14,708 nt of DNA from Lentisphaeria bacterium UBA1776. Lineage in GTDB: Bacteria > Verrucomicrobiota > Lentisphaeria > Victivallales > Victivallaceae. The position numbers were made by a program, and so were the translations under genes. Where the stretch lies: contig DCGO01000020.1 in the NCBI GenBank assembly GCA_002314605.1, forward strand, positions 1-14,708. The letters are read 5' to 3'. Under the pieces are notes generated by a model that worked only from the letters and a program-made list of their open reading frames with translations, ran no database searches and was not told the DNA's origin. Shown piece after piece: positions 1 through 6,985 of the stretch. Every line of letters begins with the position of its first letter. Position 1 is the first letter of the stretch.

Positions 1-41
1 CCTGAAAGCGTGAAGAAAATCGGGAAAAGAATGGCGTAAAA

Positions 42-70
42 TTGAAAAACCTGTTGAGTAGCAGTACATT
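42..70 (+). promoter_or_regulatory. Probable sigma70 promoter of the IS1380 transposase
   Basis: A TTGAAA box (42-47, 5 of 6 consensus) and a TACATT box (65-70, 4 of 6) are separated by exactly 17 bp. Transcription would start near position 77, inside the loop of the adjacent hairpin. Transcripts from this promoter would therefore lack the hairpin's left arm. Confidence 0.5.
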
Positions 71-110
71 ATGATTGTTCACTTCAACAATGTACAACTA
101 ACCCAACAGG
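50..110 (+). promoter_or_regulatory. Hairpin that sequesters the transposase ribosome binding site
   Basis: A long interrupted inverted repeat pairs 50-56 (CCTGTTG) with 104-110 (CAACAGG), 59-61 (TAG) with 98-100 (CTA), and 64-70 (GTACATT) with 89-95 (AATGTAC), leaving an 18-nt loop. The right arm contains the only Shine-Dalgarno-like sequence (ACAGG, 106-110) before the ATG at 117. In a read-through transcript the site would be buried; in a transcript started near 77 the left arm is missing and the site is free. Confidence 0.55.
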
Positions 111-116
111 TGAACG

Positions 117-950
117 ATGATAAAGATACGGCAAGGTAACGAAAAAATCAACTCAAATGGCGGAAATATTTTGATCGGGAAGCTGATTTCCGACATCGGA
201 CTGGAGAAAATGAATCTGCAAAACACAAAAAGGATCAAGCACGGAGAAATTTCTCACGGCGATCTTGTAAAAATGGCCGTGATGCTTCTTGCCAATGGCC
301 GGACGGATTTTGCCGACATTGACCTCTACCGTGATGATCCTCTTTTCAAGGAGGTTCTCGACATTCGCAAGGTGGCATCTGCGGCGACTTTTCGCCAGCG
401 GCTCAATGATCTTGCCGCTTGTAATGCCGATCAGACCTTGCTTAACCCGATGATTGTGAATTTGCTGCGCAAGGTGAAAGATTTCGGCCGGATTCATACG
501 GAAACGGCTCAATATGTTCCGCTTGATGTGGATGTTTCTGTCATGCTTCAGCCGAACTGCAACAAAGAAAATGTAAGCTTGACCTATCACAATGCGCCCG
601 GTTATGCCCCCATTTTCGCATATCTTGGGACTTTCGGCTATATGCTGGGAATTCCCTGCGCGGCGGGCCGGATTCACGATATTCTGTGCGCCATGAAACT
701 TCTGGCTTCGCACGGGGTCAAAGAGATCGGTCTGGTCGCTAATGGTCAGGGAGTGATCCCCGCCGCGCTGGCGGCACTGTACTTCAGGGACTGCAAGGTC
801 ACGACGCAGTGGATCGATCCGCCCCAGTCCTTTGAATCGCTGATGGAAATGGATATTGTTCCGCTGCCGCATTCCAGTCTGATCACCGGCATCCTCAAAT
901 ACCTGGACCTGCCGGAACTGTTTGAAAAATTGAAAGGAAAAGCTTCATGA
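117..950 (+). CDS. Chimeric ORF: IS1380-type transposase N-terminus fused to a hydrolase C-terminus
   Basis: This is one open frame of 277 codons built from two unrelated parts. Residues 1 to about 177 read like the N-terminal part of IS1380-family transposases: DPLFKEVL, a following ATFRQRL helix, the strand LDVDVS that would carry the first catalytic Asp, and then YAPIFAYLG. The remaining acidic residues and the C-terminal half (the family is usually well over 400 aa) are missing. From about residue 178 the protein resembles the C-terminal end of a bacterial alpha/beta hydrolase. The ATG is preceded by ACAGG (106-110) at 6-nt spacing. The stop overlaps the next ATG as ATGA (947-950), so the hydrolase part was probably the original upstream gene of the oxidoreductase operon. 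The product is unlikely to transpose. Whether the fusion is a genomic deletion or an assembly join cannot be told from this sequence. Confidence 0.75.
   Translation: MIKIRQGNEKINSNGGNILIGKLISDIGLEKMNLQNTKRIKHGEISHGDLVKMAVMLLANGRTDFADIDLYRDDPLFKEVLDIRKVASAATFRQRLNDLAACNADQTLLNPMIVNLLRKVKDFGRIHTETAQYVPLDVDVSVMLQPNCNKENVSLTYHNAPGYAPIFAYLGTFGYMLGIPCAAGRIHDILCAMKLLASHGVKEIGLVANGQGVIPAALAALYFRDCKVTTQWIDPPQSFESLMEMDIVPLPHSSLITGILKYLDLPELFEKLKGKAS
646..950 (+). pseudogene. C-terminal fragment of a probable alpha/beta hydrolase
   Basis: About 100 residues starting around GIPCAAGRIHDIL fit the end of an alpha/beta-hydrolase (esterase-like) domain. There is a helix before the nucleophile strand (LASHGVKEIGLV), a small-residue turn (ANGQGVIPAALAA), a later strand (VTTQWI) and a C-terminal PLPHSSLITGILKYLDLPELF segment like the late loop that carries the His in such folds. 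The expected nucleophile position reads N-G-Q-G, so no catalytic Ser is evident. The N-terminal part of the gene has been replaced by transposase sequence. The codon use and GC match the two oxidoreductase genes downstream, with which it overlaps by 4 bp. The family call is tentative. Confidence 0.5.
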
Positions 951-1948
951 AATTCTGTATTGTCGGCTGGTGCGGCCACACGCACTACATTGTGGAAGGA
1001 TTGAAAAAACTGCCGGATTTTGAGGTTTCCGGCGTGGCCTCCGGGGAGACGGAACGGAGCGGTCAGTATATTCTGGACATACTGGACCGCTGTGAACTGA
1101 AATTTCCGGTCAGACCCAAACTGTTTGACAGCTGGACCGCCATGCTGGATGAGGTGAAGCCGGACGTCATTTCGGCGGACGGACCTTATCATCTGCACGG
1201 CATGGAATGTCTGGAAGCTGCGAAGCGGGGGATCCACGTCTTCAGCGAAAAACCGATCACATTGGATCTGAAAGAATTATCCTCCATCGAACAAGCCTGT
1301 GCGGAAACCGGTGCCGTCATCGTTTCCATGGTGGGGATCCGCTATGATGCGGCTTTCTGGACCGCACACCGGCTGGTCCGTGAAGGTGTCATCGGCAAGA
1401 TCAAAGTCATCCATACCCAGAAATCCTATAAACTGGGGACCCGCCCGGAGTTTTATAAAAAAAGAGAACTTTACGGCGGAACCATTCCCTGGGTGGGCAG
1501 CCACGCCATCGACTGGATTTTGTGGTTCACCGGAAGCGAGTTTGAATCCGTAACCGCTTTTCATGACAGCAATGACAATTTCGGCAACGGCACCATGGAA
1601 ATTGCAGGAGAGTGCCTTTTCCGCCTGAAAAACGGCGTCATTGCCACTTCCAGTATTGAATTTCTCCGCCCGGCGGGGGCTCCGACCCATGGAGACGACC
1701 GCATCCGCTGTGCCGGGTCCAAAGGTGTCCTTGAAGTCATGGAGGGCAAGGTCCATTTGATCACCGCGGATTCGGACCGGTACATTGAGCCGGAAGAACC
1801 GCCGCAATCGCTGTTTGAAGATTTCATCGGCGGTCTGCGGGGGACCAATCCGCTGCCGGCAACCACGGCGGATACCATTGCATTGACCAGAGCGTGCCTG
1901 CTGGCGCGGGAATCGGCTGATAAACATACAACGGAGTATTTCAAATGA
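947..1948 (+). CDS. Gfo/Idh/MocA family oxidoreductase (first of two)
   Basis: This is a 333-residue NAD(P)-dependent sugar/cyclitol oxidoreductase of the Gfo/Idh/MocA family. It has an N-terminal Rossmann fold with a degenerate dinucleotide motif (IVGWCGHTH, residues 5-13, in place of a clean GxGxxG). The family EKP motif follows, with its catalytic Lys at residues 101-103. The C-terminal alpha/beta domain carries GGT...GSHAID (177-189), which supplies the usual His and Asp. No signal peptide is seen, so it is probably cytoplasmic. The ATG overlaps the upstream stop (ATGA) and the stop overlaps the next ATG in the same way, so the three frames are translationally coupled. Proteins of this family oxidise, reduce or epimerise sugars or inositols. 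The substrate cannot be read from sequence; neighbourhood with a hydrolase fragment fits carbohydrate breakdown. Confidence 0.9.
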   Translation: MKFCIVGWCGHTHYIVEGLKKLPDFEVSGVASGETERSGQYILDILDRCELKFPVRPKLFDSWTAMLDEVKPDVISADGPYHLHGMECLEAAKRGIHVFSEKPITLDLKELSSIEQACAETGAVIVSMVGIRYDAAFWTAHRLVREGVIGKIKVIHTQKSYKLGTRPEFYKKRELYGGTIPWVGSHAIDWILWFTGSEFESVTAFHDSNDNFGNGTMEIAGECLFRLKNGVIATSSIEFLRPAGAPTHGDDRIRCAGSKGVLEVMEGKVHLITADSDRYIEPEEPPQSLFEDFIGGLRGTNPLPATTADTIALTRACLLARESADKHTTEYFK

Positions 1949-3114
1949 AAAAATACGGTCTTATCGGTGCCGGCGGGTACGCTGCCGGCTATGTACGTCA
2001 GTTCCTGACGAAAAAGGAATCCGGGGAGATTGATTTCTGCGGCGTGGTGATCCGGCATCCGGAAAAACTGCCGGAAACGGTTCAGAAACTCCGGGATGCA
2101 GGGGTGAAGATCTATCCGGACAAGGACGCTATGTACGCTGAAAATGCCCTGGATGTGGTGGCGATCCCAAGCGGGATCGGGACCCATTGCGCTCTGACGG
2201 TGGAAGCCCTGCAGCGCGGGTTCAACGTTATTGTGGAAAAACCCGCTGCGGGAAGTCTTGCGGAAGTGGACCGGATGATCGAAGCGGAAAAAAGCACCGG
2301 AAAATTCGTCGCCGTCGGCTTCCAGCACATCCATGCTCCGGATATCCGGAAGCTAAAAAAAATGCTGATTGAAGACGTTTTCGGAAAAGTTCAGAAAATC
2401 ACTGTCATGGGACGCTGGCCGCGGGCGGACAAATACTATCATCGCAACAACTGGGTCTGCAGACTGCACGATGCCAGCGGCACCCCGGTATTTGATTCCC
2501 CCGTCAACAACGCTTTTGCCCATTATCTCAACCTGGGTCTGTTTCTGTCGGGAAGCGCCTTTGAGCAATCGGCCCATGCCGCAGAAATGCAGGCGGAACT
2601 CTACCGGGCCAGACGGGGGATCGAGACCTTTGATACCTGCGCACTCCGGCTCCGGACAACGGGGGCGGCGGAGATCACCTGCCTGCTGACCCACGCCTGT
2701 GCGGAAAATCTGAACCCCATGCTCCGGATCGAATGTGAAAAAGCGGCGGTATCCTGGACGGAAAGCACCAGCTGGACCGCCAAACTCCCGGATGGAAAAG
2801 TCATCCCGTCCGGGGAGGAACCGACTCCGGGACACGACAATATGTTCCGTCTGCTTGTGGAACGTGCCGAAGGGCAAAAGAACTTCATGTGTACGCTGGG
2901 CATTGCCCGGGAACAGAGCTTCGTCATTGAAAATCTGCACCGGTATTTCACGGTGACGGAGCTCCCGGAAAATGAGTTCACCATCCGTCCGGAAGACGGG
3001 CAGCACGCCGTAAAAAATATCGACCGGATTTTTGACGAAGGTTTTCTGCAGAGCAAACTGCCGTCCGAATTGTCCGTACCTTGGGCAAAAGCGGGGCAAA
3101 AGGTTACGGTCTGA
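1945..3114 (+). CDS. Gfo/Idh/MocA family oxidoreductase (second of two)
   Basis: This is a 389-residue second member of the family, clearly different from its neighbour. The N-terminus has a good dinucleotide-binding loop (GLIGAGGYAAGY, residues 5-16). The EKP motif is at 98-100 and is followed by a GFQHIHAPD segment. The C-terminal domain has FDSPVNNAFAHYLNL (183-197), where His193 is a candidate catalytic residue in place of the common GG...HxxD arrangement. The gene begins in a 4-bp overlap with the previous stop and ends with TGA. It converges on the minus-strand sugar operon and no strong terminator is visible after it. Two different Gfo/Idh enzymes in one coupled unit often act in sequence on one substrate, for example oxidising and then reducing or rearranging a keto-sugar. 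That pairing is inferred here. Confidence 0.88.
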   Translation: MKKYGLIGAGGYAAGYVRQFLTKKESGEIDFCGVVIRHPEKLPETVQKLRDAGVKIYPDKDAMYAENALDVVAIPSGIGTHCALTVEALQRGFNVIVEKPAAGSLAEVDRMIEAEKSTGKFVAVGFQHIHAPDIRKLKKMLIEDVFGKVQKITVMGRWPRADKYYHRNNWVCRLHDASGTPVFDSPVNNAFAHYLNLGLFLSGSAFEQSAHAAEMQAELYRARRGIETFDTCALRLRTTGAAEITCLLTHACAENLNPMLRIECEKAAVSWTESTSWTAKLPDGKVIPSGEEPTPGHDNMFRLLVERAEGQKNFMCTLGIAREQSFVIENLHRYFTVTELPENEFTIRPEDGQHAVKNIDRIFDEGFLQSKLPSELSVPWAKAGQKVTV

Positions 3115-3361
3115 ACAATTCATCTTTTCCGGGGGGCAGCCGGCAGGCCCGGGCCGCCGTCAGCATGCGCCGGCAAGAAGCCTCAAACTGTTCCGGCGTC
3201 TATTCCGGGTCCGGTCCATCGGGATGGTTCACATCCCATGGCATGTAGATCCCGTTTGCCTGCCGGGATCCGTTGGTCCCGATGAGGATGCTCAAAACTG
3301 CGAATCCTGCCGCCGGCTGAAAGAAGAGTACATTGGCCGCAAAGCATTTGAACAAAGTCAC
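3104..3361 (-). pseudogene. Possible small membrane-protein gene interrupted by an in-frame TAG
   Basis: On the minus strand a GTG at 3361 opens a frame of 53 codons to TAG (3202-3200). The same frame then runs 31 further codons to TAA (3106-3104). The first part has a hydrophobic stretch (VLFFQPAAGFAVLSILIG) and then a polar tail ending in NHPDGPDPE. The part after TAG (TPEQFEASCRRMLTAAR and onward) has ordinary coding composition, with the CCG, GAA, CGG and GCC codons favoured by neighbouring genes. A CAG-to-TAG change would restore one 85-residue protein. I recognise no family, and the start is weakly supported (a G-rich stretch about 10 nt upstream, no ATG). The last codons overlap the 3' end of the convergent oxidoreductase gene by 11 bp. 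It could also be non-coding sequence that happens to be open. Confidence 0.3.
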
Positions 3362-3396
3362 ATACGGTGACCCCCGACAAGCCGCAGTTTTTCGTA

Positions 3397-3417
3397 CAGC
3401 GGCGTCCGGGACCGCTG
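3397..3417 (-). other. GC-rich hairpin just after the sugar operon
   Basis: CAGCGG (3397-3402) and CCGCTG (3412-3417) form a perfect 6-bp stem with a 9-nt loop, 8 nt past the stop of the last operon gene on the minus strand. There is no T-run after it, so it is not a standard intrinsic terminator. It may protect the 3' end of the mRNA or do nothing. The rest of the 3115-3424 gap holds only the broken frame described at 3104-3361. Confidence 0.25.
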
Positions 3418-3424
3418 ACAGAAC

Positions 3425-4330
3425 TCACGACTGTGCGGAGCGCCGGATGGCGTCCTGCAGCGGTACGGTGACCTTCAGGTTCAGTAGTTTTCCGGCCCGG
3501 GCGATCTCCGGGACATACCGGGACGGCAATTTTCCCGGAACCGGGGTCCCGAGGATTTTTACCGTAAGCCCGGGATGCAGGATATCCCGGACAAGACGGG
3601 CCAGATCCCCGATGGAGACGGCGTCACTGCTTCCCACATTGTACGGCACACCGTTTTCCCCGCACTTGAGGATGGTCATGAGCCACCGGATCAGATCGTC
3701 GGAAAAAAGGTAACTCCGGAAAGGTGTTCCGTCCCCCTGGATGACAATGTCTTTCCCGGCCAGGGCATCCCGGATGAAATTGCCGATGGCAAAATGGATA
3801 TTCCGGTTGAGCCATGGCCCCGTAAACGCAAAACAGCGGGGCAGCAGGACATGGAGACCGCTTGCCCGGCACATGGCCTCCGCCTCCAGTTTGGCAATGC
3901 CGTATTCCGTTACGGGGGCGCAGTGGAAATTCTCCGGGATCCGCTCCAGTTCCGGCGGCTGGGGGCCGTAAACCGCGCCGGAGCTGGTAAAAAGGAACTT
4001 TTCCGCCCCGCAATGGCGGGCAAAAGCAAGCGTATGATCCGTACCTTTCAGGATAATATCCCGCTCCACGCCGGGAGGCATGGCCATGGCCGGAGTACCG
4101 GCGTGAAAGACCGCGTCAAAATGCCCGCCGGGAAACACAAAATCCCGCACGTCTCCGGCAATGAAACGGATTTGAGGAAGAGCAGCAAACTGCGGAAAAT
4201 CCGCCGCAAAGCGCCGGGGATCCCGGGAAAGAATGGTCCAGCATGTATCCGGGAAAAGCCCGCGGGAAAGCATGTCCAGAAGACTTTTGCCGAAAAACCC
4301 GGTTCCCCCGGTCATAAATATCCGGTACAT
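3425..4330 (-). CDS. NAD(P)-dependent epimerase/dehydratase (extended SDR), likely nucleotide-sugar reductase or epimerase
   Basis: This is a 301-residue extended short-chain dehydrogenase. The N-terminal cofactor loop is GGTGFFG (residues 8-14). The strand TSSGAVYG (115-122) supplies the catalytic Ser/Thr, and Tyr143-x3-Lys147 is the catalytic pair. The C-terminal part has FRSYLFSDDLIRWL and YNVGSSDAVSI, as in GalE/RmlD-type nucleotide-sugar enzymes. It is the last gene of the seven-gene operon, and its ATG overlaps the glycosyltransferase stop by 1 bp (TGATG). From context it probably reduces or epimerises a keto group of the CDP-sugar made by the upstream genes, as RfbJ/RfbS-type synthases do in CDP-abequose and CDP-paratose pathways. 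The exact carbon and substrate are not determined. A stand-alone UDP-sugar epimerase role is the main alternative. Confidence 0.87.
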   Translation of the reverse strand: MYRIFMTGGTGFFGKSLLDMLSRGLFPDTCWTILSRDPRRFAADFPQFAALPQIRFIAGDVRDFVFPGGHFDAVFHAGTPAMAMPPGVERDIILKGTDHTLAFARHCGAEKFLFTSSGAVYGPQPPELERIPENFHCAPVTEYGIAKLEAEAMCRASGLHVLLPRCFAFTGPWLNRNIHFAIGNFIRDALAGKDIVIQGDGTPFRSYLFSDDLIRWLMTILKCGENGVPYNVGSSDAVSIGDLARLVRDILHPGLTVKILGTPVPGKLPSRYVPEIARAGKLLNLKVTVPLQDAIRRSAQS

Positions 4331-5259
4331 CAGAAATTGATCCGTTCTTCTTCAATGACCAGCGGCTTGTTCTTGACCTGGGTCCAAACTGCGCCGATGT
4401 ATTCGCCGATAATGCCGATGAAGATGAGCTGCACCGCCCCCAGAAAGAACATCCCGGTGACCAGCGGAGCCACCCCCAGCTGAAAGGTATCCCACCACAG
4501 GAGTTTGGCAGCCAGATACCCCATGGCGACCAACAGACTGGCCAGCCCCACACAGAATCCCGCAAAAACCGCCAGTCGCAGGGGGAGCTTGGTGTGATTC
4601 ACAAATCCGGTCATGGCCATATCGTAAAGGGTAAAGAAATTGTTGTGCGTTTTCCCGTGTTCCCGTCTGGCCTGGACAAAGGGCACTTCACAGCGTTTGA
4701 ACCCGATCTCGCTCACCAGTCCCCGGAAATAGGGATAGGGATCGTGAAAACGCTTCAGCGCCTCGATGAAACAGCGGTCGTACAGGCCGAAACCGGTGAA
4801 TTTCTGGATAATGGTCTCCCCGGCGGAAAATTTCTGGAGCATTTTGTAATACACCCCCCGCAGGCACTCCATGAACCACCCGGCCCGAGTATCCGAACGC
4901 ACCCCGCAGACAACCTTGTATCCAACCTGCCATTGGCGGATGAATTCCTCAATGACTTCCGGAGGTTCCTGGAGATCCGTGCACATCCAGACCACCGCGT
5001 CCCCGGAGGTATTCAAAATGGCATTGAACGGCGACCGGATGTGGCCGAAATTATTGGCGTTCAGGATCACTTTGAATTTCGGGTCCTTTGCGGCGATGGC
5101 CCGCAGAATGTCCCGGGTGCCGTCCGTGGAACAATTGTCCTCCAGCACAAATTCATAGTCGTACTCCGGAAACTTTTTCAGTACCGCCAGACAGCGGTCA
5201 TAAAGTTCCTGAATATTCCCCGCCTCGTTGTAGCAGCCGCCTGTAATGCTGATCTTCAT
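4330..5259 (-). CDS. GT2 family membrane glycosyltransferase (DPM/ArnC/GtrB-like)
   Basis: This is a 309-residue inverting glycosyltransferase. It has the GT-A start (ISITGGCYNEAGNI), the nucleotide-binding LEDNCSTDGT (39-48) and a metal/substrate motif TDLQEPP (94-100), where most relatives have DADLQDPP. Residues 196-203 (QARREHGK) resemble the conserved QARxxGxSK region that follows. Two membrane helices (about 226-255 and 265-292) end the protein, as in polyprenyl-phosphate glycosyltransferases. It lies between the transketolase-like C subunit (4-bp overlap) and the SDR (1-bp overlap), so it most likely moves the operon's sugar to a lipid carrier or to a surface glycan at the inner membrane. 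The donor may be the CDP-sugar made by the operon. An ordinary GtrB role with UDP-glucose is possible but fits the context less well. Confidence 0.9.
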   Translation of the reverse strand: MKISITGGCYNEAGNIQELYDRCLAVLKKFPEYDYEFVLEDNCSTDGTRDILRAIAAKDPKFKVILNANNFGHIRSPFNAILNTSGDAVVWMCTDLQEPPEVIEEFIRQWQVGYKVVCGVRSDTRAGWFMECLRGVYYKMLQKFSAGETIIQKFTGFGLYDRCFIEALKRFHDPYPYFRGLVSEIGFKRCEVPFVQARREHGKTHNNFFTLYDMAMTGFVNHTKLPLRLAVFAGFCVGLASLLVAMGYLAAKLLWWDTFQLGVAPLVTGMFFLGAVQLIFIGIIGEYIGAVWTQVKNKPLVIEEERINF

Positions 5260-6176
5260 GTCCGCAATGCTCCAATGATCCGTTGAACAACCTGAGAAAC
5301 GGAAAGCCCGTAGCTCTCCCGCAGAAAATTCTGTTTTCCGACCACCGAACAGTAGCAGTCCGGCATCCCCAAACGCAGCAGCGGCGGATGACTTCCTGAA
5401 GCCGACAGCTGTTCCGCAGCCGCCCCGCCCAGTCCGCCGATGATATTATTTTCCTCCAGCGTCACCAGCAGTTTCACGCTTTTTTTCATGGTCAGTTCCG
5501 GCAGAGGTTTGATGATGGGGCAGCTGCTGATCCCGGCGGCGATCCCCGCCGAAGCAAGTCCTTCACGAATGCCGGGCAGCAGACTGGCGATTTCTCCCGT
5601 GCCGATGATAAAGACCTCCGGCGCCTGCGGATTTTCCGGAAATTCCAGCAGGACCGGGCCCTCTATGGAAAGCGCTTCCTGATGCAGCAGCATTTCACCT
5701 CCGCGGTTCATCCGCAGAAACGCAGGTCCCGGATGACGGTAGAAATAACCGGTCAAGGCGGAAACTTCCCGGGGATCTGCCGGAGCCGCCACCCGCATTT
5801 CCGGCAGCAGACGCATGGCGGAAAGGTCTTCCGTCCCGTGATGGCTCATCCCCAGATACCCGTATGCCATGCCGCCGCCATTGTTGACGATGCAGACCGG
5901 CAAACTGTGGTAACAGATGTCGTTCCGGATCTGTTCCATGCAGCGCATCGTCGGGAAATTGCCAATGGAATACATGAAAACACGCTTCCCCGTCAACGCC
6001 AGTCCGGCGGCAATTCCGGCCATGCTCTGTTCGCAGATGCCGGTATTCAGAAACTGTTCCGGAAAACGGTCACGGAACTCTTCAAAAAAGTGATACCCCA
6101 GATCGCCGGAGACCAGCATCAGCTGCGGGTCGGATTCCGCCAGTTTCATCACTGCGTGGACAAATGCGTTTCTCAT
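5256..6176 (-). CDS. Transketolase-like C-terminal subunit (Pyr and C-terminal domains)
   Basis: At 306 residues this is the second half of a split transketolase. The Pyr domain contains the conserved Glu that activates thiamine diphosphate (Glu49 in GICEQSMAGIAAGLAL), followed by an MYSIGNFPTMR segment and SHHGTEDL (111-118). The transketolase C-terminal fold begins around EVFIIGTGEIA and includes LEENNIIGGLGGAAAE. It overlaps the N-terminal subunit by 4 bp and the glycosyltransferase by 4 bp. The two subunits should form one ThDP enzyme that transfers a two-carbon ketol group. Since it is locked into a CDP-deoxysugar operon rather than a pentose-phosphate cluster, the acceptor may be a keto-sugar nucleotide. 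Alternatives are a second copy of central-metabolism transketolase or a DXS-like activity; the lengths argue for the split transketolase form. Confidence 0.86.
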   Translation of the reverse strand: MRNAFVHAVMKLAESDPQLMLVSGDLGYHFFEEFRDRFPEQFLNTGICEQSMAGIAAGLALTGKRVFMYSIGNFPTMRCMEQIRNDICYHSLPVCIVNNGGGMAYGYLGMSHHGTEDLSAMRLLPEMRVAAPADPREVSALTGYFYRHPGPAFLRMNRGGEMLLHQEALSIEGPVLLEFPENPQAPEVFIIGTGEIASLLPGIREGLASAGIAAGISSCPIIKPLPELTMKKSVKLLVTLEENNIIGGLGGAAAEQLSASGSHPPLLRLGMPDCYCSVVGKQNFLRESYGLSVSQVVQRIIGALRT

Positions 6177-6985
6177 CGCACGCCCTCCTGCAGTTCGGCC
6201 ATGGCACGATTGAATTCCTCATCATTTGGGGGGGAATAGTGCCATTTAAGCTCATTTTCCATAAAGGAAACGCCTTTGCCCTTCACCGTATCGGCAAGAA
6301 TGCAGTGCGGTCTGTCCGATTTTTCGGCAAAAGCGGCCCTCAGGGCATCATGGTCATGACCGTCCACCTGCACGACATGCCAGTTGAAGGCCCGCCACTT
6401 GTCCGCAAAGGGTTCCAGCGCAAGGAGCTCTTCCGTATCACCCAGTCCCTGCATCCGGTTGCGGTCCACAACGACGGTCAGATTGTTCAAATGATGCTGG
6501 GCCGCAAAAAGCGCCGTCTCCCAGGTCGAGCCCTCATTGCATTCCCCGTCCCCCACGATCACATAGACCCGGGCGGGATTGCCGTCCTGCCGCAGACCGT
6601 ACGCGATGCCGGCGCCCACCGGAAGCCCATGTCCCAGGGATCCGGTGGACAATTCCACGCCCGGAACTCCCTTGTGGGAGACATGCCCGGAAAAACAACT
6701 GCCGTCCGCACAGTGCGTCCAGAGGGACTCCACCGGGAAAAAACCGCATTCCGCCAGCACAGCATAGATTCCCGCACCGGCATGACCCTTGCTCAAAATC
6801 ACCCGGTCCCGCAGATCCCATTGAGGATTTTCCGGCTGAAAGTGCAGAATATCACGGTAAAGGACTGCCAGAATATCCGCCATGGAAAAAACTGCGCCGA
6901 TATGGCTGCTGCGCCCCTGATGGATCATTTTCAGCACATCCATCCGGACCGCCCGTGCCAGAGCCTGTGAGGGCTGCAGGTTCAT
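6173..6985 (-). CDS. Transketolase-like N-terminal subunit (ThDP-binding PP domain)
   Basis: At 270 residues this is the cofactor-binding half of a split transketolase. Visible features are SSHIGAVFS (26-34), SKGHAGAG (65-72), the loop STGSLGHGL (113-121), and the ThDP/magnesium motif running from GDGECNEG (145-152) to the Asn pair at 167-168. Near the end is DTVKGKGVSFMEN, as in other two-subunit transketolases. I place the start at ATG 6985 because it overlaps the rfbH stop as ATGA, the same coupling used by the following genes. An ATG 24 bp upstream would extend it into rfbH. The partner subunit follows with a 4-bp overlap. Such pairs move a two-carbon ketol unit from a ketose phosphate to an aldehyde or ketone; see the C-subunit entry for the proposed acceptor. 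Confidence 0.86.
   Translation of the reverse strand: MNLQPSQALARAVRMDVLKMIHQGRSSHIGAVFSMADILAVLYRDILHFQPENPQWDLRDRVILSKGHAGAGIYAVLAECGFFPVESLWTHCADGSCFSGHVSHKGVPGVELSTGSLGHGLPVGAGIAYGLRQDGNPARVYVIVGDGECNEGSTWETALFAAQHHLNNLTVVVDRNRMQGLGDTEELLALEPFADKWRAFNWHVVQVDGHDHDALRAAFAEKSDRPHCILADTVKGKGVSFMENELKWHYSPPNDEEFNRAMAELQEGVR

Larger units (their letters stand above)
1..645 (+). mobile_element. IS1380-family insertion sequence remnant, left part only
   Basis: The leader and first ~177 codons of the transposase are present, but the 3' half and the right terminal repeat are not. The leader is clearly more AT-rich than the host genes to its right. The exact left end is not certain. CCTGTTGAG at 50-58 could be a terminus, since IS1380-type ends often begin with CC, but the window starts too close to test for a target duplication. 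The right boundary, about 640-650, is set by where the protein stops looking like a transposase. No matching right terminal repeat is visible downstream. Confidence 0.65.

Noticed and set aside
50..110. The CCTGTTG/CAACAGG inverted repeat read as the two terminal repeats of a mobile element.
   Set aside because: The arms are only 61 bp apart, end to end, and the right arm lies inside the transposase leader and holds its ribosome site. A regulatory hairpin explains it better.
153..872. Long open frames antisense to nearly every gene (for example opposite 153-872, 6955-8154, 8220-9455 and 12606-13649).
   Set aside because: They mirror genes with clear families, have unnatural composition (rich in Arg, His, Pro, Gln), and lack ribosome sites and recognisable motifs. 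They arise because the GC-rich codon use leaves few stops on the other strand.
3200..3202. TAG as a pyrrolysine or other recoded codon.
   Set aside because: No tRNA, synthetase or second example is present in the window, and a single base change or a true stop explains it more simply.
3032..3370. A plus-strand frame of 112 codons covering the convergent gap.
   Set aside because: It starts inside the second oxidoreductase gene in another frame, has no ribosome site, and its sequence shows no domain or regular composition. The minus-strand frame in the same gap looks more like protein.
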